Shown here in pieces: positions 6,025 to 13,715 of a stretch of DNA of 15,366 bases; the first letter of the stretch is position 1, and every line of letters starts with the position of its first letter. Position numbers and translations under genes: made by a program. Under the pieces are notes generated by a model, which had not been told where the DNA came from, searched no databases, and worked only from the letters and a program-made list of their open reading frames with translations. This DNA comes from Methanobacteriaceae archaeon (GTDB lineage Archaea; Methanobacteriota; Methanobacteria; Methanobacteriales; Methanobacteriaceae). Location of the stretch: the NCBI GenBank assembly GCA_030681145.1, contig JAUXXK010000319.1, forward strand, positions 1-15,366, in the 5' to 3' direction.

Positions 6025-7281
6025 GTGAAAAATATTTTTGATCTCATACTGGCCTGCTTGGTCGGAATTTTATGCGGTGCAATAACTGGCATTATTCCTG
6101 GTATTCACGTCAATACTGCAGGAGCCATAATTTTTGCATCGTCTGTTTTTCTTTTAAATATATTTTCTATTGAATTTTTATGCGTATTTTTAGTGGCTAT
6201 GTCTATAGCCCACGCACTTCTAGAATTTATACCATCTATGCTCTTAGGGGTTCCAGATGAAAATACTGCACTGTCTATTTTGCCTGGCCATCAAATGGTT
6301 TTGGAGGGTCATGCCAAAGAAGCCATACGTTTAGTTGCTATAGGTGGCTTTGGAGCAGTCATTGTAACTGTATTATTACTACCTATTTTTATCATGGTTT
6401 TACCCCCAATATATCATGGGATAAGGCCTTATGTATGGATAATCCTCGTTTTAGGTTCTATTTATATGATAATACGATTAGGAAATGACTTAAAAACTAT
6501 AACTTGGTCAGTTTTTTTATTTTTGTTATCTGGGATAATGGGAGGAGTAATGCTACAAACTCCAATATCTTCTAATTTAACATTAATGTGTCTTTTCACA
6601 GGACTTTTTGGGGTTAGCACTATGATTTACAGCTTAAATGAAAAATCCATTCTCCCAGATCAAAATAAATCTTGTAATTTCCATTTTAACAGCCAGATAT
6701 TCAGGGGGATAATGGCTGGGGGAATTGCGGGCACTATTTTGGGCTTTTTACCGGGGTTTGGCCCGGCCCAGGGAAGTATTATAGCACAAGAATTAAGTGG
6801 AGGTGGTGGAGAAGCTGATACTGAGACTTTTTTAACGGCTTTAAGTGGTGTAAACACATCTGACACATTATTTTCACTAGTGGCAATATATCTTATAGGA
6901 AACCCTCGTAGTGGAATAGCTGTGTATATTTCACAGTTTATTCAAGAATTTACTTTTAATCATCTATTATTTTTTATATTTGCATCACTTACCGCGGTTT
7001 CCATATCTTTAATAATATGTTTAAAAGCGGGAGATTGGTTTAGTGAATATATGCAAGGCATAAATTACAAAAAACTTTCAGTTATTGTTATAATATTTAT
7101 GGTGGTTATTTTAATTTGTTTTTGTGTTATTGAGGGAGCATCTTTGCCATTTATCGTATTAACATTAATTTCTTCGACGGCTCTGGGATTATTACCTCAT
7201 TATCTTGGAGTAAGTAAATCTCATTTAATGGGTGTTTTAATTGTTCCGGCGATCATAATTTATTTTAGCATGTTTAATTAA
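6025..7281 (+). CDS. TctA-like integral membrane permease (archaeal COG1784-type)
   Basis: A 418-residue polytopic membrane protein, related to the TctA large permease of tripartite tricarboxylate transporters. Two glycine/proline re-entrant motifs occur in the two halves, GAITGIIPGIHVN (18-30) and GTILGFLPGFGPAQGS (236-251), the internal duplication expected of this family. Between and after them are about ten hydrophobic segments. No TctB-like small subunit or TctC-like binding protein is encoded nearby, and archaeal members are generally found without them, so substrate and energy coupling are unknown. The start is weak: GTG at 6025 has no upstream ribosome binding site. The overlapping GGGTGA (6023-6028) would suit initiation a few codons later, but no ATG, GTG or TTG is in frame there. 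It follows EF-1 beta by 57 bases and converges on the next gene. Confidence 0.82.
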   Translation: MKNIFDLILACLVGILCGAITGIIPGIHVNTAGAIIFASSVFLLNIFSIEFLCVFLVAMSIAHALLEFIPSMLLGVPDENTALSILPGHQMVLEGHAKEAIRLVAIGGFGAVIVTVLLLPIFIMVLPPIYHGIRPYVWIILVLGSIYMIIRLGNDLKTITWSVFLFLLSGIMGGVMLQTPISSNLTLMCLFTGLFGVSTMIYSLNEKSILPDQNKSCNFHFNSQIFRGIMAGGIAGTILGFLPGFGPAQGSIIAQELSGGGGEADTETFLTALSGVNTSDTLFSLVAIYLIGNPRSGIAVYISQFIQEFTFNHLLFFIFASLTAVSISLIICLKAGDWFSEYMQGINYKKLSVIVIIFMVVILICFCVIEGASLPFIVLTLISSTALGLLPHYLGVSKSHLMGVLIVPAIIIYFSMFN

Positions 7282-7344
7282 TTATTATGATTTTTATTAA
7301 TAAAAAGATCAATAAAATTAAAAAATCAAGGTATAATCTATTCT

Positions 7345-7351
7345 AAAAAAA
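7345..7351 (-). terminator. Oligo-T terminator of the methyltransferase-like gene
   Basis: A7 on the plus strand is T7 on the minus strand, starting 11 bases past the stop codon at 7362. It is the clearest terminator candidate in this convergent gap. Confidence 0.45.
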
Positions 7352-7361
7352 GATTTAAATT

Positions 7362-8357
7362 TTATATTAACAGTACTTTTTTTGATAATTTTTTGGCGGC
7401 ATCTTCAAATTCTTTTGGATTAACTCCGGGAAATGGATCGATAATACATAAATCAAATTTTTCATCTAAAACAGAATTAAGATTCCTAATGTCTAGATTA
7501 TAAACTTTAAACTGCTTGCCGCATGCTATCATACACTTTTCCAACTTTTCATTAAAAAAATCTACTTTAAATCCATTTACTTCCAGATTTAAAGCTGTCA
7601 TATGTGTGGCGGGCTTCCAAAGATCATTAAAAATAACTTTACTTGCGCCGGCCATTAAAGAAAAAATGCCTAGTGTGCCTGGACCAGAAGTAGCATCTAT
7701 AACTGTAAAATCCATATTATGGAAGTTTTTTTTTATAAAAAGAGAAGTAGATGTTATTTTGGCAGATTTATGGCTGGGAAATTCAATATGTATTTCGCTC
7801 TGATCTTTATGAACACATATTGGTCCTTTAGGTGTATTCATAATGTCACATCTCATATCACAACCTGCTAGGGTTTCATAGACATGGGGATTATATGATG
7901 AATCTTTTAATCCAACTACATTTTGACTTTCTCCTTTTATCACTGCTTTTACTTCTGGAACTTCTTCCATTATTTTTTCAGCACATTTTTGATTCATTTT
8001 TGGTGAAAGTACAATGAGGGAATTTTCTCCCAAATAAGGACTTGCTTGTAGAGGATAAGCTGGGGTTATTAATGGTGCACATGCATTTCTCAATGTTGCA
8101 TTTTTGCTTTGTAGATTTTCTCTGATCATTAATTTTAATACATGGGCCATAACCAGATCCAGATGCCTTTTTCCACATAAACATCGTTCAAATTGTGAAT
8201 CGAAGCTATTCAAGCTTATTTGTTTGCTGATGGGCGTAAATTTTTTAATTGATGGTTTTAGGCAATTTTTACATGGATTAAACGTGTTTTTAGCTTTTAT
8301 CAATATTTCTTCAGCAGTACTTATACAGGTACTTCCGCACTTGCATTTTAATTCCAT
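7362..8357 (-). CDS. Uncharacterised zinc-ribbon/SAM-methyltransferase-like protein
   Basis: Two parts can be seen in this protein of 331 residues from the ATG at 8357. The N-terminus is cysteine-rich: C5, C7, C11, then C29-x2-C32, then C59-x-C61 with H65, which suggests zinc binding. The C-terminal part looks like a class I SAM-dependent methyltransferase: VIDATSGPGTLGIF (motif I, about 219-232), an acidic end of strand 2 in VIFNDLW, LDIRNL at strand 3, and CIIDPFPGVNP after strand 4. The DPFPG resembles the DPFG of Trm1-type tRNA methyltransferases, so an RNA target is possible but unproven. The protein ends at KKVLLI, about strand 5, with no visible strands 6-7. Start is uncertain: in-frame ATG at 8381 and TTG at 8408 would extend it. 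The ATG at 8357 is favoured because ATATTTAATA, 26 bases upstream, fits a leaderless promoter. It is head to head with the ATPase gene. Confidence 0.65.
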   Translation of the reverse strand: MELKCKCGSTCISTAEEILIKAKNTFNPCKNCLKPSIKKFTPISKQISLNSFDSQFERCLCGKRHLDLVMAHVLKLMIRENLQSKNATLRNACAPLITPAYPLQASPYLGENSLIVLSPKMNQKCAEKIMEEVPEVKAVIKGESQNVVGLKDSSYNPHVYETLAGCDMRCDIMNTPKGPICVHKDQSEIHIEFPSHKSAKITSTSLFIKKNFHNMDFTVIDATSGPGTLGIFSLMAGASKVIFNDLWKPATHMTALNLEVNGFKVDFFNEKLEKCMIACGKQFKVYNLDIRNLNSVLDEKFDLCIIDPFPGVNPKEFEDAAKKLSKKVLLI

Positions 8358-8399
8358 ATGCTTAAATATGGTGTTATCCATATTAAATATTTGAGTTTT

Positions 8400-10058
8400 A
8401 TGAAGCAAAAACGGAAAGATATTTTAAAGGACCTTTTAGGTGAATTTGGTTCTGAGGACTATGATGAAATTGAAAAAGAGTCTGAAGATAATGAAAAACC
8501 AGCTGAAGTAGATGAACCAGTTATTCCTGAGGAAAAACCTTTTAATATAATTGAAGATAATGAGGAAGAAGAAGAGGATGAGGATTCTTTCAATATTGAA
8601 AAAATAATGGAAAGACAAGTTAAACCTCAAAAAACTATAAAAAAATCAACTGATCATTCTAGAGCAGAAATTATAGAAGAAGAGCTAGTTCCCGAATATA
8701 ATATCAGTGTTCCTAATTTTTCTGATAATGAAAGACTTTTACTTAATGAAATTAGGGAAAAATTAGTTGAAGTGGCTGTTTCCAAGGGTGATGATTTTAG
8801 AATAGATGAATCAAGTTTTATTAAGGAAGTAAAAGAATTTTTAAGGATGAAGGGTGTTCGAAATATCGATAAACTTTCAGCCCAGATATCTCAAGAAATG
8901 CTTGGATATGGGGAACTGGACCCTTTAATTAAAGATGATGATCTAGAAGAGATCATGGTAATCGGAATAAAAAGACCTGTTTTTGTTTATCACCGAAAAA
9001 TTGGAATGATGGTTACCAATGTAGTATTTGAGGATGATAAGGATATTAAATCACTTATAGATGTTATAGCGCGTCAGGTAAATCGTAGAATCGACCAACA
9101 AACTCCTATTTTGGATGCTCGATTGCCTGATGGATCAAGGGTTAATGCAACCATCCCTCCGGTTTCTGCTGATGGTTCAAGTCTCACCATACGTAAATTT
9201 AAAAAAGATCCTTTAACTGTAATTGATTTAATTAATTTTAAAACAATGTCTTCTCATTTGGCTGCTTTTTTATGGATATGTGTGGATGGATTAGGAGTTA
9301 AACCATGTAATGCAATTATTGCGGGAGGAACTGGTTCTGGAAAAACCACTACTTTAAACACGGTAACTTCTTTTGTACCTCCTCGGGAGAGAATAATTAC
9401 CATTGAGGATACTTTAGAACTTCAATTACCTCACACCCATGTTTTAAGGATGGAAACACGCCCCCCTAATATTGAAGGGTCTGGTGAACTGGATATGGAT
9501 ACTCTAGTTAAAAATTCTTTAAGACAAAGGCCTGATCGTGTGATTGTAGGAGAAGTAAGGGGTCACGAGGCCATAACTCTTTTCACAGCTCTTAACACAG
9601 GTCACTCTGGATTTGGCACGCTTCACTCAAATACTGCTAGAGAGACCATTACTCGTCTTATAAATCCTCCTATGAATGTTCCGAATATTATGATTCCTGC
9701 GTTAGATTTTATTATAATGCAAAATCGTATGTATCGTCCTGAAGGAGGATCTATAAGGAGGATTACTGAAGTTGCCGAAGTAGTAGGTATGGAAGAAGGC
9801 AATGTTCAGCTTAACCGTGTATTTGAATGGAATAATGTTACTGATAAATTAGAATATGTAGGAATTGCTAGCCAAACCCTGAGGTCTCTTTCTGAACTCA
9901 GAGGTGTTAGTATAACGGAAATTGAAGAAGAAATTGAGAAGAGAAGATTAGTACTGGAATATATGGCTGATAAAAATCTCCGATCCATTGATGATGTAGG
10001 GCAATATATTACTGAGTATTATAAAGACTCTGATGAATTACTTGATAGAGTATTATAA
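8400..10058 (+). CDS. Type II/IV secretion (Tad/VirB11-like) ATPase
   Basis: This 552-residue hexameric-motor ATPase belongs to the GspE/TadA/VirB11 superfamily, which powers archaeal pili, archaella and type II/IV secretion. An acidic low-complexity region (about 17-66, rich in E and D) precedes the N-terminal domain. The catalytic core has Walker A GGTGSGKT (309-316), the Asp box IEDTLEL (about 335-341), Walker B RVIVGEVRG (380-388) and the His box HSGFGTLHSN (402-411). All key residues appear intact. A longer reading from ATG 8358 is possible, but it would begin inside the divergent gene and has no ribosome binding site. MKQKRKDILKDLLGEFG at 8400 is a typical start. The GspF-like partner follows 130 bases later. 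No pilin, prepilin peptidase or archaellum gene lies beside it, so whether it builds a pilus or secretes something is not known. Confidence 0.9.
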   Translation: MKQKRKDILKDLLGEFGSEDYDEIEKESEDNEKPAEVDEPVIPEEKPFNIIEDNEEEEEDEDSFNIEKIMERQVKPQKTIKKSTDHSRAEIIEEELVPEYNISVPNFSDNERLLLNEIREKLVEVAVSKGDDFRIDESSFIKEVKEFLRMKGVRNIDKLSAQISQEMLGYGELDPLIKDDDLEEIMVIGIKRPVFVYHRKIGMMVTNVVFEDDKDIKSLIDVIARQVNRRIDQQTPILDARLPDGSRVNATIPPVSADGSSLTIRKFKKDPLTVIDLINFKTMSSHLAAFLWICVDGLGVKPCNAIIAGGTGSGKTTTLNTVTSFVPPRERIITIEDTLELQLPHTHVLRMETRPPNIEGSGELDMDTLVKNSLRQRPDRVIVGEVRGHEAITLFTALNTGHSGFGTLHSNTARETITRLINPPMNVPNIMIPALDFIIMQNRMYRPEGGSIRRITEVAEVVGMEEGNVQLNRVFEWNNVTDKLEYVGIASQTLRSLSELRGVSITEIEEEIEKRRLVLEYMADKNLRSIDDVGQYITEYYKDSDELLDRVL

Positions 10059-10188
10059 AAATATTTCCTATTATTTAAGTTTCTTAGATTAAATATTAGA
10101 TATTACAACGATATGAGTAATTTTAGTGAATATAAAATCATTAAGGTTATTTGCATTGTTTTATTTAATTTAGATAAAGGTGATTATT

Positions 10189-11295
10189 ATGGCTATAAAA
10201 GGCATTAAAGATCTTTTTGATAAAATTGGTGGTTTCACTATTGATTCTGGTAAAAAAGTCGGTGATACTGTCCAAGTACCCGTAACAAAGTTGGGAGGAA
10301 TAAACAATAAAATAAGTAATAAAAAAAAAGGAATTGGCAGAATAAAAGACGGGGCCACAAAAAAATCAGGAGGGTCTAAAACTTCTGGATTTAGGCCTAA
10401 AGAAACTTCTTCAAAAATTATAAAGCGTATGAAAATGAGTCCTGAAGAAATCAACGTTTTCAAAGGGCTTATTGAATCTGAAAAGGATGAAAAAAAACCT
10501 CCAAAAGCAGATAAAACAAAACAAGAATCTTTTCAAAAAGCTTCACTAGAAGAACTTCTTAAAGATGAAGATAAGGACCAACTTAACCCTAAATTAATTA
10601 TTGGCCTGGGATTGGCATCTGGTTTAATTGTTCTAGGTGTAATGGTTGTTCTTGGTTTTGGAATTGAAATAGGGTTAGCATTAATGCTGGTAGTATTTTT
10701 AATGTCAATGATATTAATATTCCTACCTAATCTTAAAAAAGGGGGCCGCTCTGCTGAGGCTTCAAGAGAATTACCCTACGCTTTAAGACAGATGGCCACA
10801 GAACTTAGAGCAGGTTTAGGACTTCATGATAGTATGAGGTCTGTTGCTATGTCGGGTTATGGTCCTTTATCTGAGGAATTTGCTAGAACTTTAGAAGAAA
10901 TAAAATATGGTGAAACCACAGAAAATGCACTTATGGATATGAGTGAGAGGATAAATTCTGAGGGAATGAAAAGAGCTATTTATCAGATAACTCGTACTTT
11001 AAGTAGTGGAGGGGATCTGGCTAAAACTTTAAATGTTATAGCAGATGATATCGCTTACGAAATGAGAATGAAACTAAAGGATTATTCTCAAAAACTAAAT
11101 TCCTTTACCATGATATACATGTTTGTTGCGGTATTAGGTCCGGTTATATTTATGATCATGTTATTGGCGGCTTCTACAGTAATGGGGGGTGCTCTTTTTC
11201 CACCTATTGTTCTAATAATCCTCTATCTGTTCTTTTTCCCAATGGTTGTGGGATTCATGGCATTCATGATTAAAAGATTAGAACCTAAGATTTAA
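10189..11295 (+). CDS. GspF/TadC-like membrane platform protein
   Basis: A 368-residue protein, the inner-membrane platform partner of the upstream ATPase (GspF/TadC/FlaJ family). The first 135 residues are a basic, glycine/lysine-rich cytosolic region with low complexity. Two membrane segments follow (about 136-155 and 158-180), then a T2SSF domain (about 190-300, with ELPYALRQMATELRAGLGLHDSM and the SSGGDLAKTLNVIADDI segment). Two more membrane segments end it (about 305-328 and 333-360). The start is the ATG at 10189 with AGGTGAT (10178-10184) just upstream; an in-frame GTG at 10180 is part of that ribosome binding site. Only one T2SSF domain is present, as in Tad-type proteins, so it may dimerise or act with an unlinked partner. 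It is probably cotranscribed with the ATPase. Confidence 0.88.
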   Translation: MAIKGIKDLFDKIGGFTIDSGKKVGDTVQVPVTKLGGINNKISNKKKGIGRIKDGATKKSGGSKTSGFRPKETSSKIIKRMKMSPEEINVFKGLIESEKDEKKPPKADKTKQESFQKASLEELLKDEDKDQLNPKLIIGLGLASGLIVLGVMVVLGFGIEIGLALMLVVFLMSMILIFLPNLKKGGRSAEASRELPYALRQMATELRAGLGLHDSMRSVAMSGYGPLSEEFARTLEEIKYGETTENALMDMSERINSEGMKRAIYQITRTLSSGGDLAKTLNVIADDIAYEMRMKLKDYSQKLNSFTMIYMFVAVLGPVIFMIMLLAASTVMGGALFPPIVLIILYLFFFPMVVGFMAFMIKRLEPKI

Positions 11296-11305
11296 AATAA
11301 AAATT

Positions 11306-11319
11306 ATTTTTTATTTTAT
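11306..11319 (+). terminator. T-rich terminator after the GspF-like gene
   Basis: ATTTTTTATTTTAT begins about ten bases beyond the stop codon. More T-rich sequence follows up to about 11415. I see no clear T-tract for the convergent cbiQ gene in the same 175-base gap. Confidence 0.45.
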
Positions 11320-11470
11320 GTATTATTATGTAATGATTTCTTTGCCATTTTTATTTTCTTTTAGAGTATTATTGTGATTGTTAATTTTTTTAAGATTTTT
11401 ATTAGTTTTTCTTTAATATTATTATAGGGATATCAAATAATTCTTTTAAAATATATTTATTATCACCATT

Positions 11471-12301
11471 TCACGTGATATGGGCTCCTAACAAACCCAA
11501 TTGTGGAAAAAAGAAAATTGCTAAAAACTGTAAAATAACCACAATCAATAATGTCATCCCTATAAAAATGTATTCGGGGGTTCCTATTTTTTTATTTAGG
11601 TTATAGTATAATTTTGATTTATCTGAATATCCTCTGCTTAACATACTTAAATAAATACTTTCACCACGTTCGTATGATCTCAAAAACATCATCATTATAG
11701 TAAAGCCCAGCTGCTTCAATCTCCAACTATAAGCAGTTTTTTTATTGAAAATATTAAAGTTTCGTGCGGTCTGGGCATTGGTAATTTTTTTTAATTCATC
11801 ATAAAATAGAAATATAAACCTTATCATGAGACTCAATATCATGGAAAAATCTCGGGGCATCCCTAATTTTCGGAATGATTGCACAACTTCTTGCATGGGA
11901 CTTATTGAAGATAATAATATGACCGAAGTTAAGGTTACTAATATTCTAGAGAAAAGCAATGCCCCGAATATCAACCCCTGATAAGTTATATTTATTCCAA
12001 AAGGAAATTGGTATATTATATCCCCGGGATGTACAAATGGCTGAAAAGCAATAATAAAAATACTAAATGGCAACAATATTAAAACTCTCAATAATGCTGT
12101 TTTGAAGGAAATATTTGATAAATAAATTAATAATATTAGATAAGCCTCTAAAGCGATTAAAACTATTATTTGCGTGCTGAATACTGCGTAAATTATAATA
12201 AACGTTAATAATATTAATTTAATTCGCCCATCTAATGAATGAAGAATGCTTTCTTTCATGGACTCTTTTTCAATAACATAAATTGTATCAGTAATTCCCA
12301 T
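11471..12301 (-). CDS. cbiQ: ECF transporter transmembrane (T) component, CbiQ family
   Basis: A 276-residue membrane protein forming the T component of an energy-coupling-factor transporter for cobalt or nickel. It links the substrate-specific CbiM/CbiN unit to the ATPases. Hydrophobic segments occupy about 28-60, 70-90, 108-132, 150-168 and 240-266. Seen: the two coupling helices with Ala-Arg-Gly-type motifs, NAQTARNF (175-182) and SMLSRGYS (219-226), which dock into the ATPase grooves. The ATG is preceded by GGAGA (about 8 bases upstream). It is 91 bases after cbiN, a gap that contains a hairpin, so its expression may differ from cbiMN. No cbiO-type ATPase gene follows; the next gene is convergent. 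Confidence 0.93.
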   Translation of the reverse strand: MGITDTIYVIEKESMKESILHSLDGRIKLILLTFIIIYAVFSTQIIVLIALEAYLILLIYLSNISFKTALLRVLILLPFSIFIIAFQPFVHPGDIIYQFPFGINITYQGLIFGALLFSRILVTLTSVILLSSISPMQEVVQSFRKLGMPRDFSMILSLMIRFIFLFYDELKKITNAQTARNFNIFNKKTAYSWRLKQLGFTIMMMFLRSYERGESIYLSMLSRGYSDKSKLYYNLNKKIGTPEYIFIGMTLLIVVILQFLAIFFFPQLGLLGAHIT

Positions 12302-12347
12302 TTTCTGTCTCCAATATTAATCTGAGATAAAATTAGAAATAATATAT

Positions 12348-12378
12348 AGAAAGGAATATAAAAATTAATTTCCTTTCT
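12348..12378. promoter_or_regulatory. 9-bp hairpin between cbiN and cbiQ
   Basis: AGAAAGGAA (12348-12356) and TTCCTTTCT (12370-12378) form a perfect 9-bp stem with a 13-base loop. On the plus strand a T-rich run follows (12378-12394), which would make an antisense terminator. In the sense (minus) direction the stem is followed by weakly U-rich sequence. It may modulate readthrough from cbiMN into cbiQ. Confidence 0.35.
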
Positions 12379-12392
12379 TTTATTTTTTTTAT

Positions 12393-12701
12393 TTAAGAAT
12401 CATTTGAATTGGATTTAAACCATCTGGCAGTAGTAGCTAAACCAACCATGGCCAGGAAAGCTATAATTGTGCCTATGACTATTGAAATAGCTCCGCCTAA
12501 TGGAGATTCGCCCAATGCAGGTACGAGGTAGTCTGGTAGTGGTGCTTCAAACATTGGTTCAGTTTCTTCTACAAGAAGAATCTTTTCAGCCGCACTTTCC
12601 AAACCGTCAGGATCTGAAGAAGCTAGGAATGGTGCTAAAATTGCTATTATGATGGCAACTATTAACCCACCAATAACGAATTTTTTGTCTTTAGCTTTCA
12701 T
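12393..12701 (-). CDS. cbiN: PDGLE-domain CbiN/NikN-like transporter subunit
   Basis: A 102-residue protein with two membrane helices (about 8-27 and 68-91) joined by an extracytoplasmic loop containing DPDGLE (30-35). It is the small auxiliary subunit that helps CbiM/NikM load metal. The PDGLE motif defines this subfamily; it is often labelled NikN or CbiN, and sequence alone does not tell nickel from cobalt. The ATG overlaps the cbiM stop in an ATGA arrangement, and GAGGTG (in the last cbiM codons) is its ribosome binding site, so it is translationally coupled to cbiM. The protein is full length. Confidence 0.9.
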   Translation of the reverse strand: MKAKDKKFVIGGLIVAIIIAILAPFLASSDPDGLESAAEKILLVEETEPMFEAPLPDYLVPALGESPLGGAISIVIGTIIAFLAMVGLATTARWFKSNSNDS

Positions 12702-13345
12702 TTGCCCACCTCGCTGCCTGATTTAGTTTTATTCCAGTGTAATAAATCTGGCCGAACCTTTTGAATAGCTAAAATTGCTACTACGGTTATTGCTCCTTCA
12801 GCAATACCTATTACTGCGTGATAAAGTCCCATAAAGATTAAACCTAAGTCATATGGAAAAGTTCCAGCCAGTGCCAATTCGATTGCCACGGCCAGTGAAG
12901 CAACAAATATAGATGCCCATCCTGCTAAGAATATCGCTACCCAAAGATTCAGTTTTTGCAAGGCTTTGAATACTCCAAAACCAGTGAAACCAGCTATAAC
13001 GCCCATATCTAAAATATTGGCTCCTAAAGCAGTAATTCCTCCGTCTCCGAAGAAAAATCCTTGCACAGTAAGCACAACTGCCAAAACAAGTACAGCGGCC
13101 CAAGGGCTACCAAACACAATTGCTACTAAAGCGGCTCCTAACATATGTCCACTTGTTCCCCAAGGTATGGGTATGTTCATAGCTTGCATGGCAAATATAA
13201 AAGCTGCTAATACTGCCATTAATGGGACACGTTTTTCGTCAAGATTTTCTTTTGCCCAGTTAAGAGCAAAATACAATGCTATAATGGTAATTATATAATA
13301 TATTCCTGTCTGCCATAAAGGCAGGAAACCATCAGGTATATGCAT
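12698..13345 (-). CDS. cbiM: Cobalt/nickel ECF substrate-binding component, CbiM/NikM family
   Basis: A 215-residue polytopic membrane protein that binds the metal ion and passes it across the membrane. The N-terminus MHIPDGFLP is the family hallmark: the amine of Met1 and His2, with a second histidine, hold the metal. H67 in SGHMLG sits where the nickel ligand was described in structurally studied NikM2. About six hydrophobic segments follow. The start is fixed by the motif and by the AGGAGGT ribosome binding site (13351-13357). It is first in the cbiM-cbiN-cbiQ cluster. Co versus Ni specificity is unresolved: the organism needs cobalt for corrinoids and nickel for F430, hydrogenases and CODH. 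The upstream promoter carries several inverted repeats suggesting metal regulation. Confidence 0.94.
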   Translation of the reverse strand: MHIPDGFLPLWQTGIYYIITIIALYFALNWAKENLDEKRVPLMAVLAAFIFAMQAMNIPIPWGTSGHMLGAALVAIVFGSPWAAVLVLAVVLTVQGFFFGDGGITALGANILDMGVIAGFTGFGVFKALQKLNLWVAIFLAGWASIFVASLAVAIELALAGTFPYDLGLIFMGLYHAVIGIAEGAITVVAILAIQKVRPDLLHWNKTKSGSEVGK

Positions 13346-13388
13346 ATTTGACCTCCTTTATTTATAAGAGAGTCCTTTAAAGGTTTGT

Positions 13389-13413
13389 ATAGTATTTAAT
13401 GGAGTAATACTAT
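13389..13413 (-). promoter_or_regulatory. Operator-like inverted repeat over the predicted cbiM start
   Basis: ATAGTATT (13389-13396) and AATACTAT (13406-13413) are perfect 8-bp inverted arms with a 9-base spacer. A TATA-like element (minus strand TTTATAAATA, about 13423-13434) predicts a start near 13404, inside the repeat. That position is typical of an archaeal repressor site. Confidence 0.45.
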
Positions 13414-13437
13414 TTAATATCTTATTTATAAAAAATT

Positions 13438-13568
13438 AATACTACTAACTTCCTATTGGGTCCCTCTTAACACAATTATTATCTTCTGATTTATACTTAT
13501 AAATGTTATAGTTAGTATTACTAACTCTTTATTTTAATGTTAGAATTTATTACTTTTGTAATACTAAC
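13438..13568 (-). promoter_or_regulatory. Further AGTATTAC-family sites upstream of cbiM
   Basis: The perfect palindrome GTTAGTA-T-TACTAAC lies at 13511-13525. Related half sites AATACTACTAAC (13438-13449, next to the TATA element) and GTAATACTAAC (13558-13568) flank it. The same core recurs at the cbiM start and at the EF-1 beta promoter. Binding by a metal sensor such as a NikR-like protein is a hypothesis only. Confidence 0.4.
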
Positions 13569-13715
13569 ACAGCTCTAAATCGAAAATATTATTAAAAATT
13601 GTTTTTATTAAAAATGAAATGGTCTTATATGAAAAAATCCTGTTTATTAAAATGTTTTTAATGTGGTTATTTTAAATTGTATTAAATGCTTAAGAATGTT
13701 ATTAACCCTCAAAAG

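Noticed and set aside
7516..8394. Plus-strand ORFs (95 and 96 codons) opposite the methyltransferase-like gene
   Set aside because: No motifs and no ribosome binding sites, and they lie wholly within the minus-strand gene that shows methyltransferase motifs.
12966..13298. 110-codon plus-strand ORF opposite cbiM
   Set aside because: Antisense shadow of a conserved membrane-protein gene. The proline/alanine-rich, repetitive composition follows from the codons of the other strand.
13346..13700. Cobalamin riboswitch upstream of cbiM
   Set aside because: No B12-box or conserved junction sequence is visible, and the leader before cbiM is too short. Inverted-repeat operators explain the structure better.
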